From an uncultured Blautia sp. (GTDB lineage Bacteria; Bacillota; Clostridia; Lachnospirales; Lachnospiraceae), in contig CATXEA010000009.1 of NCBI GenBank assembly GCA_958367245.1, forward strand, positions 45,561 through 109,560: a DNA stretch of 64,000 nucleotides, given 5' to 3'. This document shows, piece after piece, positions 1 through 8,089 of this stretch (positions are counted from its first letter, which is position 1; every line of letters begins with the position of its first letter). Under the pieces are notes generated by a model. It saw only the letters and a program-made list of their open reading frames with translations, did no database searches and was not told the origin of the DNA. Position numbers and translations under genes: made by a program.

Positions 1-183
1 ACAGTTAAGACAGAAGGAAAAACAGGCGTAGAAATGGAAGCGCTGACAGGGGTGCAGATTACGCTTCTGACGATTTATGATATGTGCAAGGCGATTGATA
101 AACACATGGTTATGTCTGATATCCATTTGGTAGAGAAAACAGGGGGCAAAAGCGGAGACTTCCATTTCGGGGATAAAGAATAA
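1..183 (+). CDS. moaC: Cyclic pyranopterin monophosphate synthase MoaC, C-terminal part
   Basis: This frame is open from the window edge to TAA at 181-183, giving about 60 residues. The run GVEMEALTGVQITLLTIYDM followed by CKAIDKHMVMSDIHLVEKT and GGKSG is the conserved C-terminus of MoaC. That enzyme converts 3',8-cyclo-GTP to cyclic pyranopterin monophosphate in the cytoplasm, the second step of molybdenum cofactor synthesis. The start lies outside the window. mogA follows 17 bases downstream on the same strand, so the two are probably co-transcribed. Confidence 0.93.
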   Translation, partial: TVKTEGKTGVEMEALTGVQITLLTIYDMCKAIDKHMVMSDIHLVEKTGGKSGDFHFGDKE

Positions 184-200
184 GAAAGAAGGGTTTACTT

Positions 201-692
201 ATGAAAAGAGTTGCGATTATTACTTCAAGCGATACAGGATACAGAGGAGAAAGAGAAGATTTAAGCGGACCGGTAATTCGTGAAATAGTAGAAGAAGCAG
301 GATACGATACGGTACTGATGGAGGTTCTTCCCGATGATAGAGAAATGCTTTCCAAGAGGATGGCTGAAATTGCAGACAGCGGCGCTGCAGAGCTGATTCT
401 TACAACGGGCGGTACCGGTTTTTCCCAGAGAGATGTGATGCCGGAGGCGACAGAGGACATTATTGAACGCCGTGTACCGGGAATTCCGGAGGCTATGAGG
501 GCTTATAGCATGACCATTACGAAACGTGCCATGTTAAGCCGCGCCACAGCAGGAATCCGTAAGGGGACGCTGATTATCAATTTGCCCGGAAGCCCGAAGG
601 CAGTAAGAGAAAGTCTGGAATATATTATAGATGCTCTTGGACACGGAATTGAAATTCTTACAGGAGAAGCGTCCAACTGCGCAAGAAAATAA
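201..692 (+). CDS. mogA: Molybdopterin adenylyltransferase, MogA/MoaB family
   Basis: A 163-residue protein of the usual family length. It activates molybdopterin by adenylylation (MogA role) or belongs to the closely related MoaB group; the sequence alone does not separate the two. The nucleotide/pterin-binding motif TTGGTGFSQRD lies near residues 69-79 and the second conserved loop NLPGSPKAV near residue 127. The start is supported by AGAAAGAAGGG just upstream. It follows moaC by 17 bases and precedes tatD by 24, so it sits in a molybdenum cofactor operon whose other members lie left of the window. Confidence 0.93.
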   Translation: MKRVAIITSSDTGYRGEREDLSGPVIREIVEEAGYDTVLMEVLPDDREMLSKRMAEIADSGAAELILTTGGTGFSQRDVMPEATEDIIERRVPGIPEAMRAYSMTITKRAMLSRATAGIRKGTLIINLPGSPKAVRESLEYIIDALGHGIEILTGEASNCARK

Positions 693-716
693 GAGAGAAC
701 AACAGGAGACAGACAG

Positions 717-1493
717 ATGATTTTTGATACACATGCACATTACGACGACGATGCTTTTGACATAGACAGAGAAGAGCTTCTTGCATCTATGGAGGCTGGC
801 GGAATCGGTACAATCGTAAACTCCTGCGCATCCATTGATGGTCTGGATAATACCATTGCCCTTATGGAAAAATACCCGTTTATTTACGGAGCGGTGGGCG
901 TTCATCCGGACGATGCAGGAGAGATGACGGAAGAGGTTCTTGGGAAAATCAGCCGTATGGCAGACCATGAAAAAGCTGTTGCCATCGGAGAAATCGGACT
1001 TGATTACTATTGGCATAAAGAGAAAGAAGAGCATCTTATTCAGCAGAAATGGTTTCGCGCCCAGATGGATCTTGCAAGGGAGAAAAAAATGCCTTTTATC
1101 ATCCATAGCCGTGAGGCGGCAGAAGATACTCTTACTATTGTGAAAGAATATATGCAGGGCGGTATGTACGGCGGAATTATTCACTGCTTTTCCTACAGTA
1201 AGGAAATTGCGGCTGAGTATCTGAAAATGGGGCTTTATCTTGGAATCGGTGGTGTTGTTACCTTCGAAAATGCAAAAAAATTAAAAGAGGTTGTAAAATA
1301 CGCTCCTCTTTCACAGCTTGTACTGGAAACAGACTGCCCTTATCTGGCTCCCAAGCCAAACCGGGGAAAACGCAATTCCTCTCTGAATCTTTCATATGTA
1401 GCCCGGATGATTGCAGAACTGAAAGGCGTTACTCCGGAAGAGGTTATCACAGTAACTGAGGAAAATGCAAAGAAAATATTTGGAATCAAATGA
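717..1493 (+). CDS. tatD: TatD family metal-dependent hydrolase/DNase
   Basis: 258 residues, normal for TatD-type amidohydrolase-fold nucleases that act in the cytoplasm on DNA or nucleotide substrates. Visible metal-ligand motifs in order are THAHYDDDAF at the N-terminus, GEIGLDYYW in the first third, FIIHSREA, HCFSYS and ETDCPYLAPKP near residue 205. All expected His, Glu and Asp positions are present, so it should be active. AACAGGAG precedes the ATG. It is the last gene of the mog cluster and is followed by a strong hairpin shared with the converging capA-like gene. Confidence 0.95.
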   Translation: MIFDTHAHYDDDAFDIDREELLASMEAGGIGTIVNSCASIDGLDNTIALMEKYPFIYGAVGVHPDDAGEMTEEVLGKISRMADHEKAVAIGEIGLDYYWHKEKEEHLIQQKWFRAQMDLAREKKMPFIIHSREAAEDTLTIVKEYMQGGMYGGIIHCFSYSKEIAAEYLKMGLYLGIGGVVTFENAKKLKEVVKYAPLSQLVLETDCPYLAPKPNRGKRNSSLNLSYVARMIAELKGVTPEEVITVTEENAKKIFGIK

Positions 1494-1510
1494 GAAGAAA
1501 GTAATTAGAA

Positions 1511-1552
1511 AAAATGCTGGCTCCCGGTAATGATGGGGAGTCAGCATTTTTT
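1511..1552. terminator. Bidirectional terminator between tatD and the CapA-like gene
   Basis: AAAATGCTGGCTCCC pairs with GGGAGTCAGCATTTTTT around a short loop, leaving A- and T-rich flanks on both sides. It lies between two convergent genes and can terminate both. Confidence 0.85.
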
Positions 1553-1580
1553 GCATTATTTGAATTTAAAAGAAATCCTG

Positions 1581-3032
1581 TTACTCAGAATAGTCTCCTT
1601 CGCCGGAATCTTCATAGCCGCCGGAATCCTCAGAACTGTCTGTCTGGTCAGATTCCCCGGAGTTTAGCTGCTCATAATACTGCCATGCCTGAATGGACTC
1701 TGTATCTTCCACAATATCGCCGGAAGTTTTATCAACCATATTTCCGTCCCAGTCGAATTTCACATTGAGAAGATTGGTTCCTGTGGATGGTTTTACATTC
1801 ATGGACATAATCTCATCAAATTTATTTTTCAGATTGGAAAGGCTGAATTCTTCTCCGATAATATCCCGTACACTGTGGCTGGAAGCGAGGGTTTCTGTAT
1901 AATCATCCAGCAGATAAGGTCCGAATTCTCCGTTTGCCGTATCATAGTGCATAACAACAGGAGTAAGTTCAGGTGTCAGGATTTCAACATTTTCCACACC
2001 GTCTTTAACGGTTTTCTGGACAGTAAAGGAAGCCATACCTCCAAGAAGCTTATTCAGGCTTTCCTGACCAGTGACGAAGTTGCCCAGAGAGTAGTAAACC
2101 AGCATACTGTTTCCGGAATCGTCAAAGATGCGCCCGTATGGCTGGAGCACATGAGGATTTCCGCCAATGACAACATCGACACCCTGCTCCAGAAGAAAAG
2201 CTGTCCACTGTTTCTCGTATTCGTTGGGCATTGTTTCGTTTTCGGCGCCCCAGTGTGCGCAGACAATGATGCAGTCGCTCAGTTTTTGGGCTTTCTGTAT
2301 ATCTGCGGCAACCTTATCTTTGTCAAAAATATCAATCATATAAGGCTTGTCTTCAATTGCGGCATTTCCGCTGTTTGTTCCATACGTATAATTGAGAAAG
2401 GCAATTTTGATTCCGTTTACTTCTCTGACTTTAACAGCGTCTGCGTCCTCCTGGGAGTCGTGGATTCCCAGAAGAGTGATATCCGGATAATTGTTTTTCC
2501 AGAATTCAAGAGTCTGGGCGAGATTGTCATAACCGAAATCGTCAATATGATTAGTTGCGGAAGTGACAATATCGAAGCCTGCATCTACAAGAGCGTCTCC
2601 AACCTCAGTAGGTGTTGCAAAGGCAGGGTAACTGCTGATGCTGCCGTGGTCTGTGGTAAAGACTGTCTCCTGATTGACAATCGCCAGATCGGCTGCCTGA
2701 ATCTGGTTCTTCAGATTGGCATATACATGCTTGTAATCCCACTGACCGGATTCATACTGACCGGACTCCATAAGGCTGGTGTGATAAAGATTGTCGCCCA
2801 CTGCGAGAATAGTTGCCTTGCTCACGGCAGGCTTGGCAGCCTCTTCCTCAGCTTTCTTTTTTTGAATCGCAGCAGCTTCTGCAGCCTCCTTTTCCGGCTT
2901 TCGGACAAGACTGTAATCTATCTGGTTAAAAATCAGAAAAAGGACAGCAAGCACAGCAATAGAACTGATCAGGCTGATCTTGGAGTTATTCCTTTCTTTG
3001 AAATTCAGTGGTATATTATATTTTTTCTTCAT
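1581..3032 (-). CDS. CapA-family (poly-gamma-glutamate capsule type) metallophosphatase-like protein, membrane-anchored
   Basis: 483 residues. A hydrophobic segment at roughly residues 18-38 after a lysine-rich start is a signal anchor, followed by an Ala/Glu/Lys coiled stretch. The CapA/PGA_cap fold then starts near residue 75 with VGDNLYHTSLM and continues with NQETVF, SATNHIDDFGYDN, CAHWGAENE and GGNPHVLQP, the metal-binding phosphoesterase motifs. The C-terminus is a Ser/Asp/Glu-rich tail. The family is linked to poly-gamma-glutamate surface polymers, but no capB/C/D neighbours are present, so the substrate is open. It is transcribed alone, converging with tatD and divergent from the MarR gene. 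Confidence 0.88.
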   Translation of the reverse strand: MKKKYNIPLNFKERNNSKISLISSIAVLAVLFLIFNQIDYSLVRKPEKEAAEAAAIQKKKAEEEAAKPAVSKATILAVGDNLYHTSLMESGQYESGQWDYKHVYANLKNQIQAADLAIVNQETVFTTDHGSISSYPAFATPTEVGDALVDAGFDIVTSATNHIDDFGYDNLAQTLEFWKNNYPDITLLGIHDSQEDADAVKVREVNGIKIAFLNYTYGTNSGNAAIEDKPYMIDIFDKDKVAADIQKAQKLSDCIIVCAHWGAENETMPNEYEKQWTAFLLEQGVDVVIGGNPHVLQPYGRIFDDSGNSMLVYYSLGNFVTGQESLNKLLGGMASFTVQKTVKDGVENVEILTPELTPVVMHYDTANGEFGPYLLDDYTETLASSHSVRDIIGEEFSLSNLKNKFDEIMSMNVKPSTGTNLLNVKFDWDGNMVDKTSGDIVEDTESIQAWQYYEQLNSGESDQTDSSEDSGGYEDSGEGDYSE

Positions 3033-3135
3033 AAACGCAAAGTCCTTTAGATTAAGTAAGAATATATTTTATGATAACATTTTAATTATATCAGACTTTG
3101 TCGGGCAAAGAAAGATAAATTAAAAGAAAAAAACT

Positions 3136-3164
3136 TTGTGTACCAAAGAACTATAGTGTATAAT
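3136..3164 (+). promoter_or_regulatory. Candidate sigma-A promoter of the MarR/LacI regulator pair
   Basis: A perfect TATAAT at 3159-3164 lies 17 bases after a weak TTGTGT at 3136-3141, about 33 bases ahead of the MarR-type start codon. The -35 match is poor, so an activator or another start is possible. Confidence 0.45.
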
Positions 3165-3196
3165 ACATTATATATAAAATTTTATGGAGGGGCAGC

Positions 3197-3637
3197 ATGA
3201 ATCATTACGAAACCATTAACGATGTACTGGTAAATCTGTTCAATGAGATTATGGACATTGAGCAAAAAGCTCTGGCAACATCAGAATATAAAAATATTTC
3301 TGTCAATGATATGCACATTATAGCAGCGATTGGAATAAATGAACCGAAAAACATGACAACTGTTGCAAAGGCTCTTTCTGTCACAGTGGGAACATTGACG
3401 ATTGCGGTGAATAATCTGGTGAAAAAAGGCTATGTTCAGCGTGTGAGAAGCGAAGAGGACAGGCGTGTAGTGCTTATATCTTTGTCCGAAACCGGTAAAA
3501 AGGTATATTTTCATCATAAAGCTTTCCATGACAAAATGGTAATCGGAATCCTTAAAGGTTTAAGCGCGCAGGAAACAGAAGTGCTGACAAGGGCGCTTCA
3601 GAATGCGCAGGAATTCTTTGACACTTATAAAAAATGA
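3197..3637 (+). CDS. MarR family transcriptional regulator (FabT-like)
   Basis: 146 residues with the MarR winged helix-turn-helix at about residues 30-100. The recognition part reads NMTTVAKALSVTVGTLTIAV and the wing EEDRRVVLISLSETG. Overall similarity is to the FabT subgroup that represses fatty-acid synthesis genes in Firmicutes, but no fab genes follow, so the target is unknown. GGAGGGGC upstream supports the start. The LacI-type repressor begins 18 bases after the stop, suggesting the two regulators share a transcript. Confidence 0.88.
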   Translation: MNHYETINDVLVNLFNEIMDIEQKALATSEYKNISVNDMHIIAAIGINEPKNMTTVAKALSVTVGTLTIAVNNLVKKGYVQRVRSEEDRRVVLISLSETGKKVYFHHKAFHDKMVIGILKGLSAQETEVLTRALQNAQEFFDTYKK

Positions 3638-3655
3638 GGGAGAAGGAGTAGAAGT

Positions 3656-4648
3656 ATGGCTGGGATTAAGGATGTTGCGAAACGGGCTGGCGTAGGGGTT
3701 GCGACCGTATCCAGAATGTTAAATGACAGCGGCTATGTTTCCGCTGATGCAAGGCTTAAAATTGAAATGGCAATGAAGGAACTGGATTATATTCCAAATG
3801 AACTCGCCAGAAATTTATACCACAAAAAGAGCGGGATTATAGCAGTGCTTGTACCCTATGTATTGAATCCTTTTTTTGCAGAATTTATTGACGGAGTCGA
3901 GAGAGAACTTTATAAAGCCGGATATAAGATTATGCTTTGCAATACGCAGAAGGACATAGAGGCAGAAAAAGAATATCTTGATATGCTGAACAGGCATATA
4001 GTGGATGGTTTGATTTCCGGTATGTCTTCATTGGATGAAACCGTATATTCCAAAATCAATAAGCCAATTGTGGCATTGGACCGCTATATTGGCGAGAACA
4101 TCCCTGTAGTGGCAGTAGACCACAGAGAAGGCGGTAAACTGGCGGCAGAAGCGCTGGCAGACAGCGGATGCAAAAGAGTGTTGCATTTCCAGAGCGCAGT
4201 GCAGGGGGAAGCGCTGTATCTGGAGCGGCATGTAGAGTTTCAGAGAGTAATGGAAAAAAAGGGAATTGATACTTATTGCTATAATCTGGACTGGAGCCGT
4301 CTGGACATTGAATATTACCATCAGGTAGTTGAAGAAGTATTTGAAAAAGATATCGAATTTGATGGGGTCTTTGGAGTAGACAGACTGGCAATAGAATGTA
4401 TGAACGGGCTGATTCGACGTAAGAAAAGGATTCCGCAGGACGTAAAGATTGTATCTTATGATGGTACTTATATAACAGATCTCGTGGAGCCCAAAATTAC
4501 AACCGTAGTACAACCGATTCGTGGAATGGCTCAGGAATCTGTTCGACTGCTTTGTGAAATGATTAATGGCAAAAAATACAAAAATAAGCAGGTTATTTTG
4601 AAAACAAAGCTTCGAAAAGGCGGGACAACCTTGCTTCAGGATATGTGA
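3656..4648 (+). CDS. LacI family sugar repressor of the fructan operon
   Basis: 330 residues. The N-terminal helix-turn-helix and hinge begin IKDVAKRAGVGVATVSRML, followed by the periplasmic-binding-protein-like effector domain (LVPYVLNPFFAEFIDGVE onward) and a C-terminal TTVVQPIRGMA segment typical of LacI/ScrR-type proteins. It should bind the 16-bp near-palindromes ATGGAACGGGTTCCAT found twice in the next intergenic region and repress the transporter/glycosidase operon until its sugar ligand is present. That pairing is inferred from position. RBS GGGAGAAGGAG precedes the ATG. It ends 354 bases before the solute-binding protein gene. Confidence 0.92.
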   Translation: MAGIKDVAKRAGVGVATVSRMLNDSGYVSADARLKIEMAMKELDYIPNELARNLYHKKSGIIAVLVPYVLNPFFAEFIDGVERELYKAGYKIMLCNTQKDIEAEKEYLDMLNRHIVDGLISGMSSLDETVYSKINKPIVALDRYIGENIPVVAVDHREGGKLAAEALADSGCKRVLHFQSAVQGEALYLERHVEFQRVMEKKGIDTYCYNLDWSRLDIEYYHQVVEEVFEKDIEFDGVFGVDRLAIECMNGLIRRKKRIPQDVKIVSYDGTYITDLVEPKITTVVQPIRGMAQESVRLLCEMINGKKYKNKQVILKTKLRKGGTTLLQDM

Positions 4649-4753
4649 GAGAGGGGATATGGTAAAAATAAACAATAAAAAAATGATATGAGATAAAATA
4701 AAGATATAAAATTAGATATAATAAACAAAAAAATATTAAATAAAGAAAGTGTA

Positions 4754-4781
4754 TTGACATATTTGATAAGAGTATTATAAT
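4754..4781 (+). promoter_or_regulatory. Sigma-A promoter of the fructan uptake operon
   Basis: TTGACA at 4754-4759 and TATAAT at 4776-4781 are both perfect, with 16 bases between. Transcription would start near 4788, leaving an untranslated leader of about 215 bases that carries both putative repressor operators. Confidence 0.82.
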
Positions 4782-4821
4782 GTAATCATACAGAGGGAAA
4801 CCTCATTTTATTTTAAAAGAT

Positions 4822-4837
4822 ATGGAACGGGTTCCAT
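4822..4837 (+). promoter_or_regulatory. LacI-family operator 1
   Basis: ATGGAACGGGTTCCAT: 7-bp perfect arms (ATGGAAC / GTTCCAT) around GG. It lies about 35 bases downstream of the predicted start of transcription, so repression would be by roadblock or looping. A weaker related palindrome, GAACCGTTC, lies near 4852. Confidence 0.8.
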
Positions 4838-4878
4838 TTATGAGAAAAAAACGAACCGTTCTATATTTTTTGAAAAAC

Positions 4879-4894
4879 ATGGAACGGGTTCCAT
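4879..4894 (+). promoter_or_regulatory. LacI-family operator 2 (identical copy)
   Basis: Exact second copy of the 16-bp operator, 57 bases after the first. Two identical sites in a noncoding leader next to a LacI gene strongly suggest cooperative binding or a small loop. Confidence 0.8.
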
Positions 4895-5002
4895 AAAGCA
4901 AAAAGAGGATTTCTTGTGTGAGCCATTGATGATCGAATAACTCCGGAGAAGATCAGAAGGACAACGGAAAAAAGAGGTTTTAATATTTAAGGAGGATGGA
5001 AA

Positions 5003-6220
5003 ATGAAGAAAAAAATGGTGAAGTCTTTAATTGCAGCAATTCTGGCAGGAACAATGACAGTGGGATTACCGGCAGCATGTTTTGCTTCAGAAGGTGAAAG
5101 TATTACAGTTCTGGTAGAAAGTGGTTCTCCGGCAGAAGCTCTTGCAAATGAAACCGCAGCAGCTTTTGAAGAAGAGACAGGATGCAAGGTAATTGTTGAT
5201 GCGGTTGCATATACAGGAATGTACGATAAATTAGTAACGGAAATTAAGGCAGGACAGGCAGCTCACGATGTAGCATGTATGGACTTTGTATGGCTGGCTG
5301 CATTCGCAGACGCTATCGAACCTCTTGAAAATGCAGATACCAGTGATTTTCTTCCAACACTGGAAACCAGCGGAACAATTGACGACAGCCTTCTTGGATA
5401 TCCAATGTGGGTAAATTCAAAAATTTTGATTTACAGAAAGGATTTGATTCCGGAAGATAAAGTGCCGACAAATTGGGATGAGTATAAAGCGCTGGCAGAA
5501 GAGCTTGCAACGGAAGATATGTACGGAACAACTGTATTTGGAAGCGGCTCAGACGCTGTATGTTCCTTCCTTGACTTTGCATGTCAGGCAGGGGCAGAAG
5601 GGCTTGTTTTTGATAAAGACGGAAATGTAAACATTACAGATCAGGCTTATGTGGATGCTCTTAATTTCATGGTAGAAACTGCAAATGCAGATTATACTCC
5701 GGCAGATGCTCTTGCAACAGCAGCAACAGAATCACAGGAATTATTTACAAATGAGAAAACTGCAATGCAGATTAACTGGAGTCATCAGTATCCGGCGGCA
5801 GTTGAGGCTCTTGGCGCTGACAAAGTAGGCTGCGCTCCTATACTTGCAGGAAGCGCCGGAATTGGAGCAACAACAGGTCCGTGGTATGAATGTGTAATGA
5901 AAAATTCTGAAAACAAAGAAATGGCGAAAAAATACGCTGAGTTTATGTATGACCACAATGCTGATTACATGAATCTTACTCTTAAAATTGCCGGAAGAAC
6001 TTCTGTATATGAAGAAGCCGGAAAGACAGAAGGCAATGAGCATACAACGGCTGTTCTGGAAACTCTGGAAGGACCGCAGACTCAGGCAAGACCAATGGTA
6101 ACAACATGGTCTCAGATTGAGGAAGTTCTGATTGGAGTTGTAGAATCCTGTCTGGGAGGAGCAGATGTAACAGAAACACTCGAATCTGCCAAGGCGGAAA
6201 TCGAAGCAATCGGATATTAA
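5003..6220 (+). CDS. ABC transporter extracellular sugar-binding protein, family 1
   Basis: 405 residues. A signal peptide spans about residues 1-29 (KKK, hydrophobic core, then ACFASEG). There is no clean lipobox although a Cys lies near the cleavage site, so lipid anchoring is uncertain. The mature part has the usual family-1 solute-binding pattern (YDKLVTEIKAGQAAHDVACM, then PMWVNSKILIYRKDLIPEDK). It would capture an oligosaccharide, by context a fructan fragment or difructose anhydride, and pass it to the two permeases that follow. GGAGGATGG upstream fixes the start. The ATPase subunit is absent from the operon, so a shared MsmK/MalK-type ATPase elsewhere is expected. Confidence 0.92.
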   Translation: MKKKMVKSLIAAILAGTMTVGLPAACFASEGESITVLVESGSPAEALANETAAAFEEETGCKVIVDAVAYTGMYDKLVTEIKAGQAAHDVACMDFVWLAAFADAIEPLENADTSDFLPTLETSGTIDDSLLGYPMWVNSKILIYRKDLIPEDKVPTNWDEYKALAEELATEDMYGTTVFGSGSDAVCSFLDFACQAGAEGLVFDKDGNVNITDQAYVDALNFMVETANADYTPADALATAATESQELFTNEKTAMQINWSHQYPAAVEALGADKVGCAPILAGSAGIGATTGPWYECVMKNSENKEMAKKYAEFMYDHNADYMNLTLKIAGRTSVYEEAGKTEGNEHTTAVLETLEGPQTQARPMVTTWSQIEEVLIGVVESCLGGADVTETLESAKAEIEAIGY

Positions 6221-6255
6221 TCACAACTGTTATTTGGAACGTATAGAATGAGTGG

Positions 6256-6301
6256 CAAAGGGTGATTTTTGAAGTCTTGTAACAGAAAAAGTCGCCCTTT
6301 G
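6256..6301 (+). terminator. Intercistronic hairpin after the binding-protein gene
   Basis: CAAAGGGTGA pairs with TCGCCCTTTG (one G-U pair) followed by TTAAAA. Such hairpins after binding-protein genes usually cause partial termination or protect the upstream mRNA, giving more binding protein than permease. Confidence 0.6.
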
Positions 6302-6325
6302 TTAAAAAAGAGGTGGTAAATTAGA

Positions 6326-7207
6326 ATGAAATTAATATCGAAGAAAACTTTACTGCTGTTCTTTCTGCCCGGTGCAATTTTTATGGGTGCGTTTTTAATC
6401 TATCCTATTTTTAAAATGGTATTTGACAGCTTTTTTAAGATAGGGCTTACGGGAGACAGAACTTTTATTGGACTTGACAATTATATAAAAGCGTTCACAG
6501 GAAGCGGAATTCTGAAGCAATTAAAAAATACACTGATATATATTGTAATTGCCGTAGGATTTGAGACTGCGTTTGGATTTCTGTTTGCGCTGTTATTTGA
6601 AATGGAATACAAAGGAAGCAAGATTGTCCGCTCTTTAATGATGACTCCATTAATGATCGCTCCGTTAGTTGCCGGACTTACATGGAAGTTAATGATGAGT
6701 TCAAGCTTTGGTATTGTTAATGAACTTCTTTCCCGAGTGGGAATTCTTGCAAATTCCAGTGATATTTTATGGCTGGCAGATTCGAAATGGTCGTTGCTTG
6801 CCTGCTGTATTGCTGATATCTGGCTGACAACGCCATTTATGATGCTGATGATTCTGGCAGGACTTCAGGGACTTGACCACAGTACAACTGAGGCTGCAAA
6901 AATTGATGGTGCAAATCTTTTGCAGGAAATTTTCTATATTAAACTTCCGGGAATCAAACCGGTTCTGCTGACTGCATTATCTGTACGAATCATTGACGCT
7001 GCAAGAACATTTGATATTATTTGGGCCATGACAGAGGGGGGACCGAACAGCTCTTCAGAGACAATCAGTATTATTATTTATAAGACGCTTGTAAAATATA
7101 ATAATACAGGATACGCAAGCGCTATGGCAGTTGTCTTTATTGCAGTTCTGGTAATTTTTACGCTGGTATTTATGCAGAGTCTGTGGAATCCGAAAAAGAA
7201 AAACTGA
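6326..7207 (+). CDS. ABC sugar transporter permease, MalF/UgpA type
   Basis: 293 residues with six predicted membrane helices, the first at about residues 9-30. The EAA loop that contacts the ATPase reads TEAAKIDGANLLQEIFYIKL near residue 190, followed by the family's LPGIKP. It forms the membrane channel with the next gene product. AGAGGTGG precedes the ATG. Spacing to the second permease is 31 bases, consistent with one operon. Confidence 0.93.
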   Translation: MKLISKKTLLLFFLPGAIFMGAFLIYPIFKMVFDSFFKIGLTGDRTFIGLDNYIKAFTGSGILKQLKNTLIYIVIAVGFETAFGFLFALLFEMEYKGSKIVRSLMMTPLMIAPLVAGLTWKLMMSSSFGIVNELLSRVGILANSSDILWLADSKWSLLACCIADIWLTTPFMMLMILAGLQGLDHSTTEAAKIDGANLLQEIFYIKLPGIKPVLLTALSVRIIDAARTFDIIWAMTEGGPNSSSETISIIIYKTLVKYNNTGYASAMAVVFIAVLVIFTLVFMQSLWNPKKKN

Positions 7208-7238
7208 TGTATAGCTGGCCTGAGAAGGAGACAAAAAA

Positions 7239-8066
7239 GTGACAAAAAATCATAATATGAAAAAAATAGGAATTGTTATTTCTGTTATATTTACGGTGTG
7301 CTGGCTTTTTCCGTATCTTTACGTCATCTGCTGTTCCTTTAAACCGGGGGCGGAAGTCATTGCGGTACCACCTGCTTTCTTTCCAAAAACTTTTTCTGTA
7401 GATAGTTTTGGACAATTGTTTTCAAGAATGGATGCGGCGGGATATCTGTTTAACAGTCTGATTACTGCATTGGGAAGCACTGTAATTGCATTAATCCTTG
7501 GTTCTCTGGCAGCGTATGCAATTCAGAGATCAGGAGCGAAATTATCTGTGTTTCTGGTAGTGCTGGTTCTTTGTCTGAAAATGATACCGACATCAAGTAT
7601 TGCTGTTCCAATCTACGAACTTATCTGCAATCTGGGATTATATGATACGAAAATAGCATTAATTATTGTATATGCCGCAGTAAATATGCCGTTTGTAATG
7701 TGGACAATGCTTAGTTTTTATGAGGGCATTCCATCAACACTGGATGAAGCTGCTTATGTGGATGGGGCATCAAGCCTGCAGACCTTCAGAAAGGTAATTC
7801 TGCCGATTTGTGCGCCGGGACTTGCAACAGCATTTATTTTTACTCTGTTTCTTGCATGGAATGATTTCCTTTTATCATTACTTCTGACAAGTACAAATGC
7901 AAAAACATTTACAGTAGGTTTAGCCGGATTCTTATCTGCATATAATCTGGATCTTGGTCCGATGTGCGCAGGAGCATTTCTGTTTAGTTTCCCGGTAATG
8001 ATTATTTCCATGTTTGCACAGAGATATATTGTCCAGGGTATGACAGCAGGGGCTGTGAAAGGTTAA
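7239..8066 (+). CDS. ABC sugar transporter permease, MalG type
   Basis: 275 residues, six membrane segments. The EAA motif LDEAAYVDGASSLQTFRKVI is followed by LPICAPGL, typical of the second (MalG) permease of CUT1 importers. It pairs with the previous gene product. GTG start preceded by GAAGGAG. The GH32 gene begins 23 bases downstream, so uptake and hydrolysis are coupled. Confidence 0.93.
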   Translation: MTKNHNMKKIGIVISVIFTVCWLFPYLYVICCSFKPGAEVIAVPPAFFPKTFSVDSFGQLFSRMDAAGYLFNSLITALGSTVIALILGSLAAYAIQRSGAKLSVFLVVLVLCLKMIPTSSIAVPIYELICNLGLYDTKIALIIVYAAVNMPFVMWTMLSFYEGIPSTLDEAAYVDGASSLQTFRKVILPICAPGLATAFIFTLFLAWNDFLLSLLLTSTNAKTFTVGLAGFLSAYNLDLGPMCAGAFLFSFPVMIISMFAQRYIVQGMTAGAVKG

Positions 8067-8089
8067 AAAAGAGAAAATGGAGGTTTCAC

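Noticed and set aside
1875..3050. 391-codon plus-strand frame
   Set aside because: Antisense shadow of the CapA-like gene; no domain pattern and no ribosome site.
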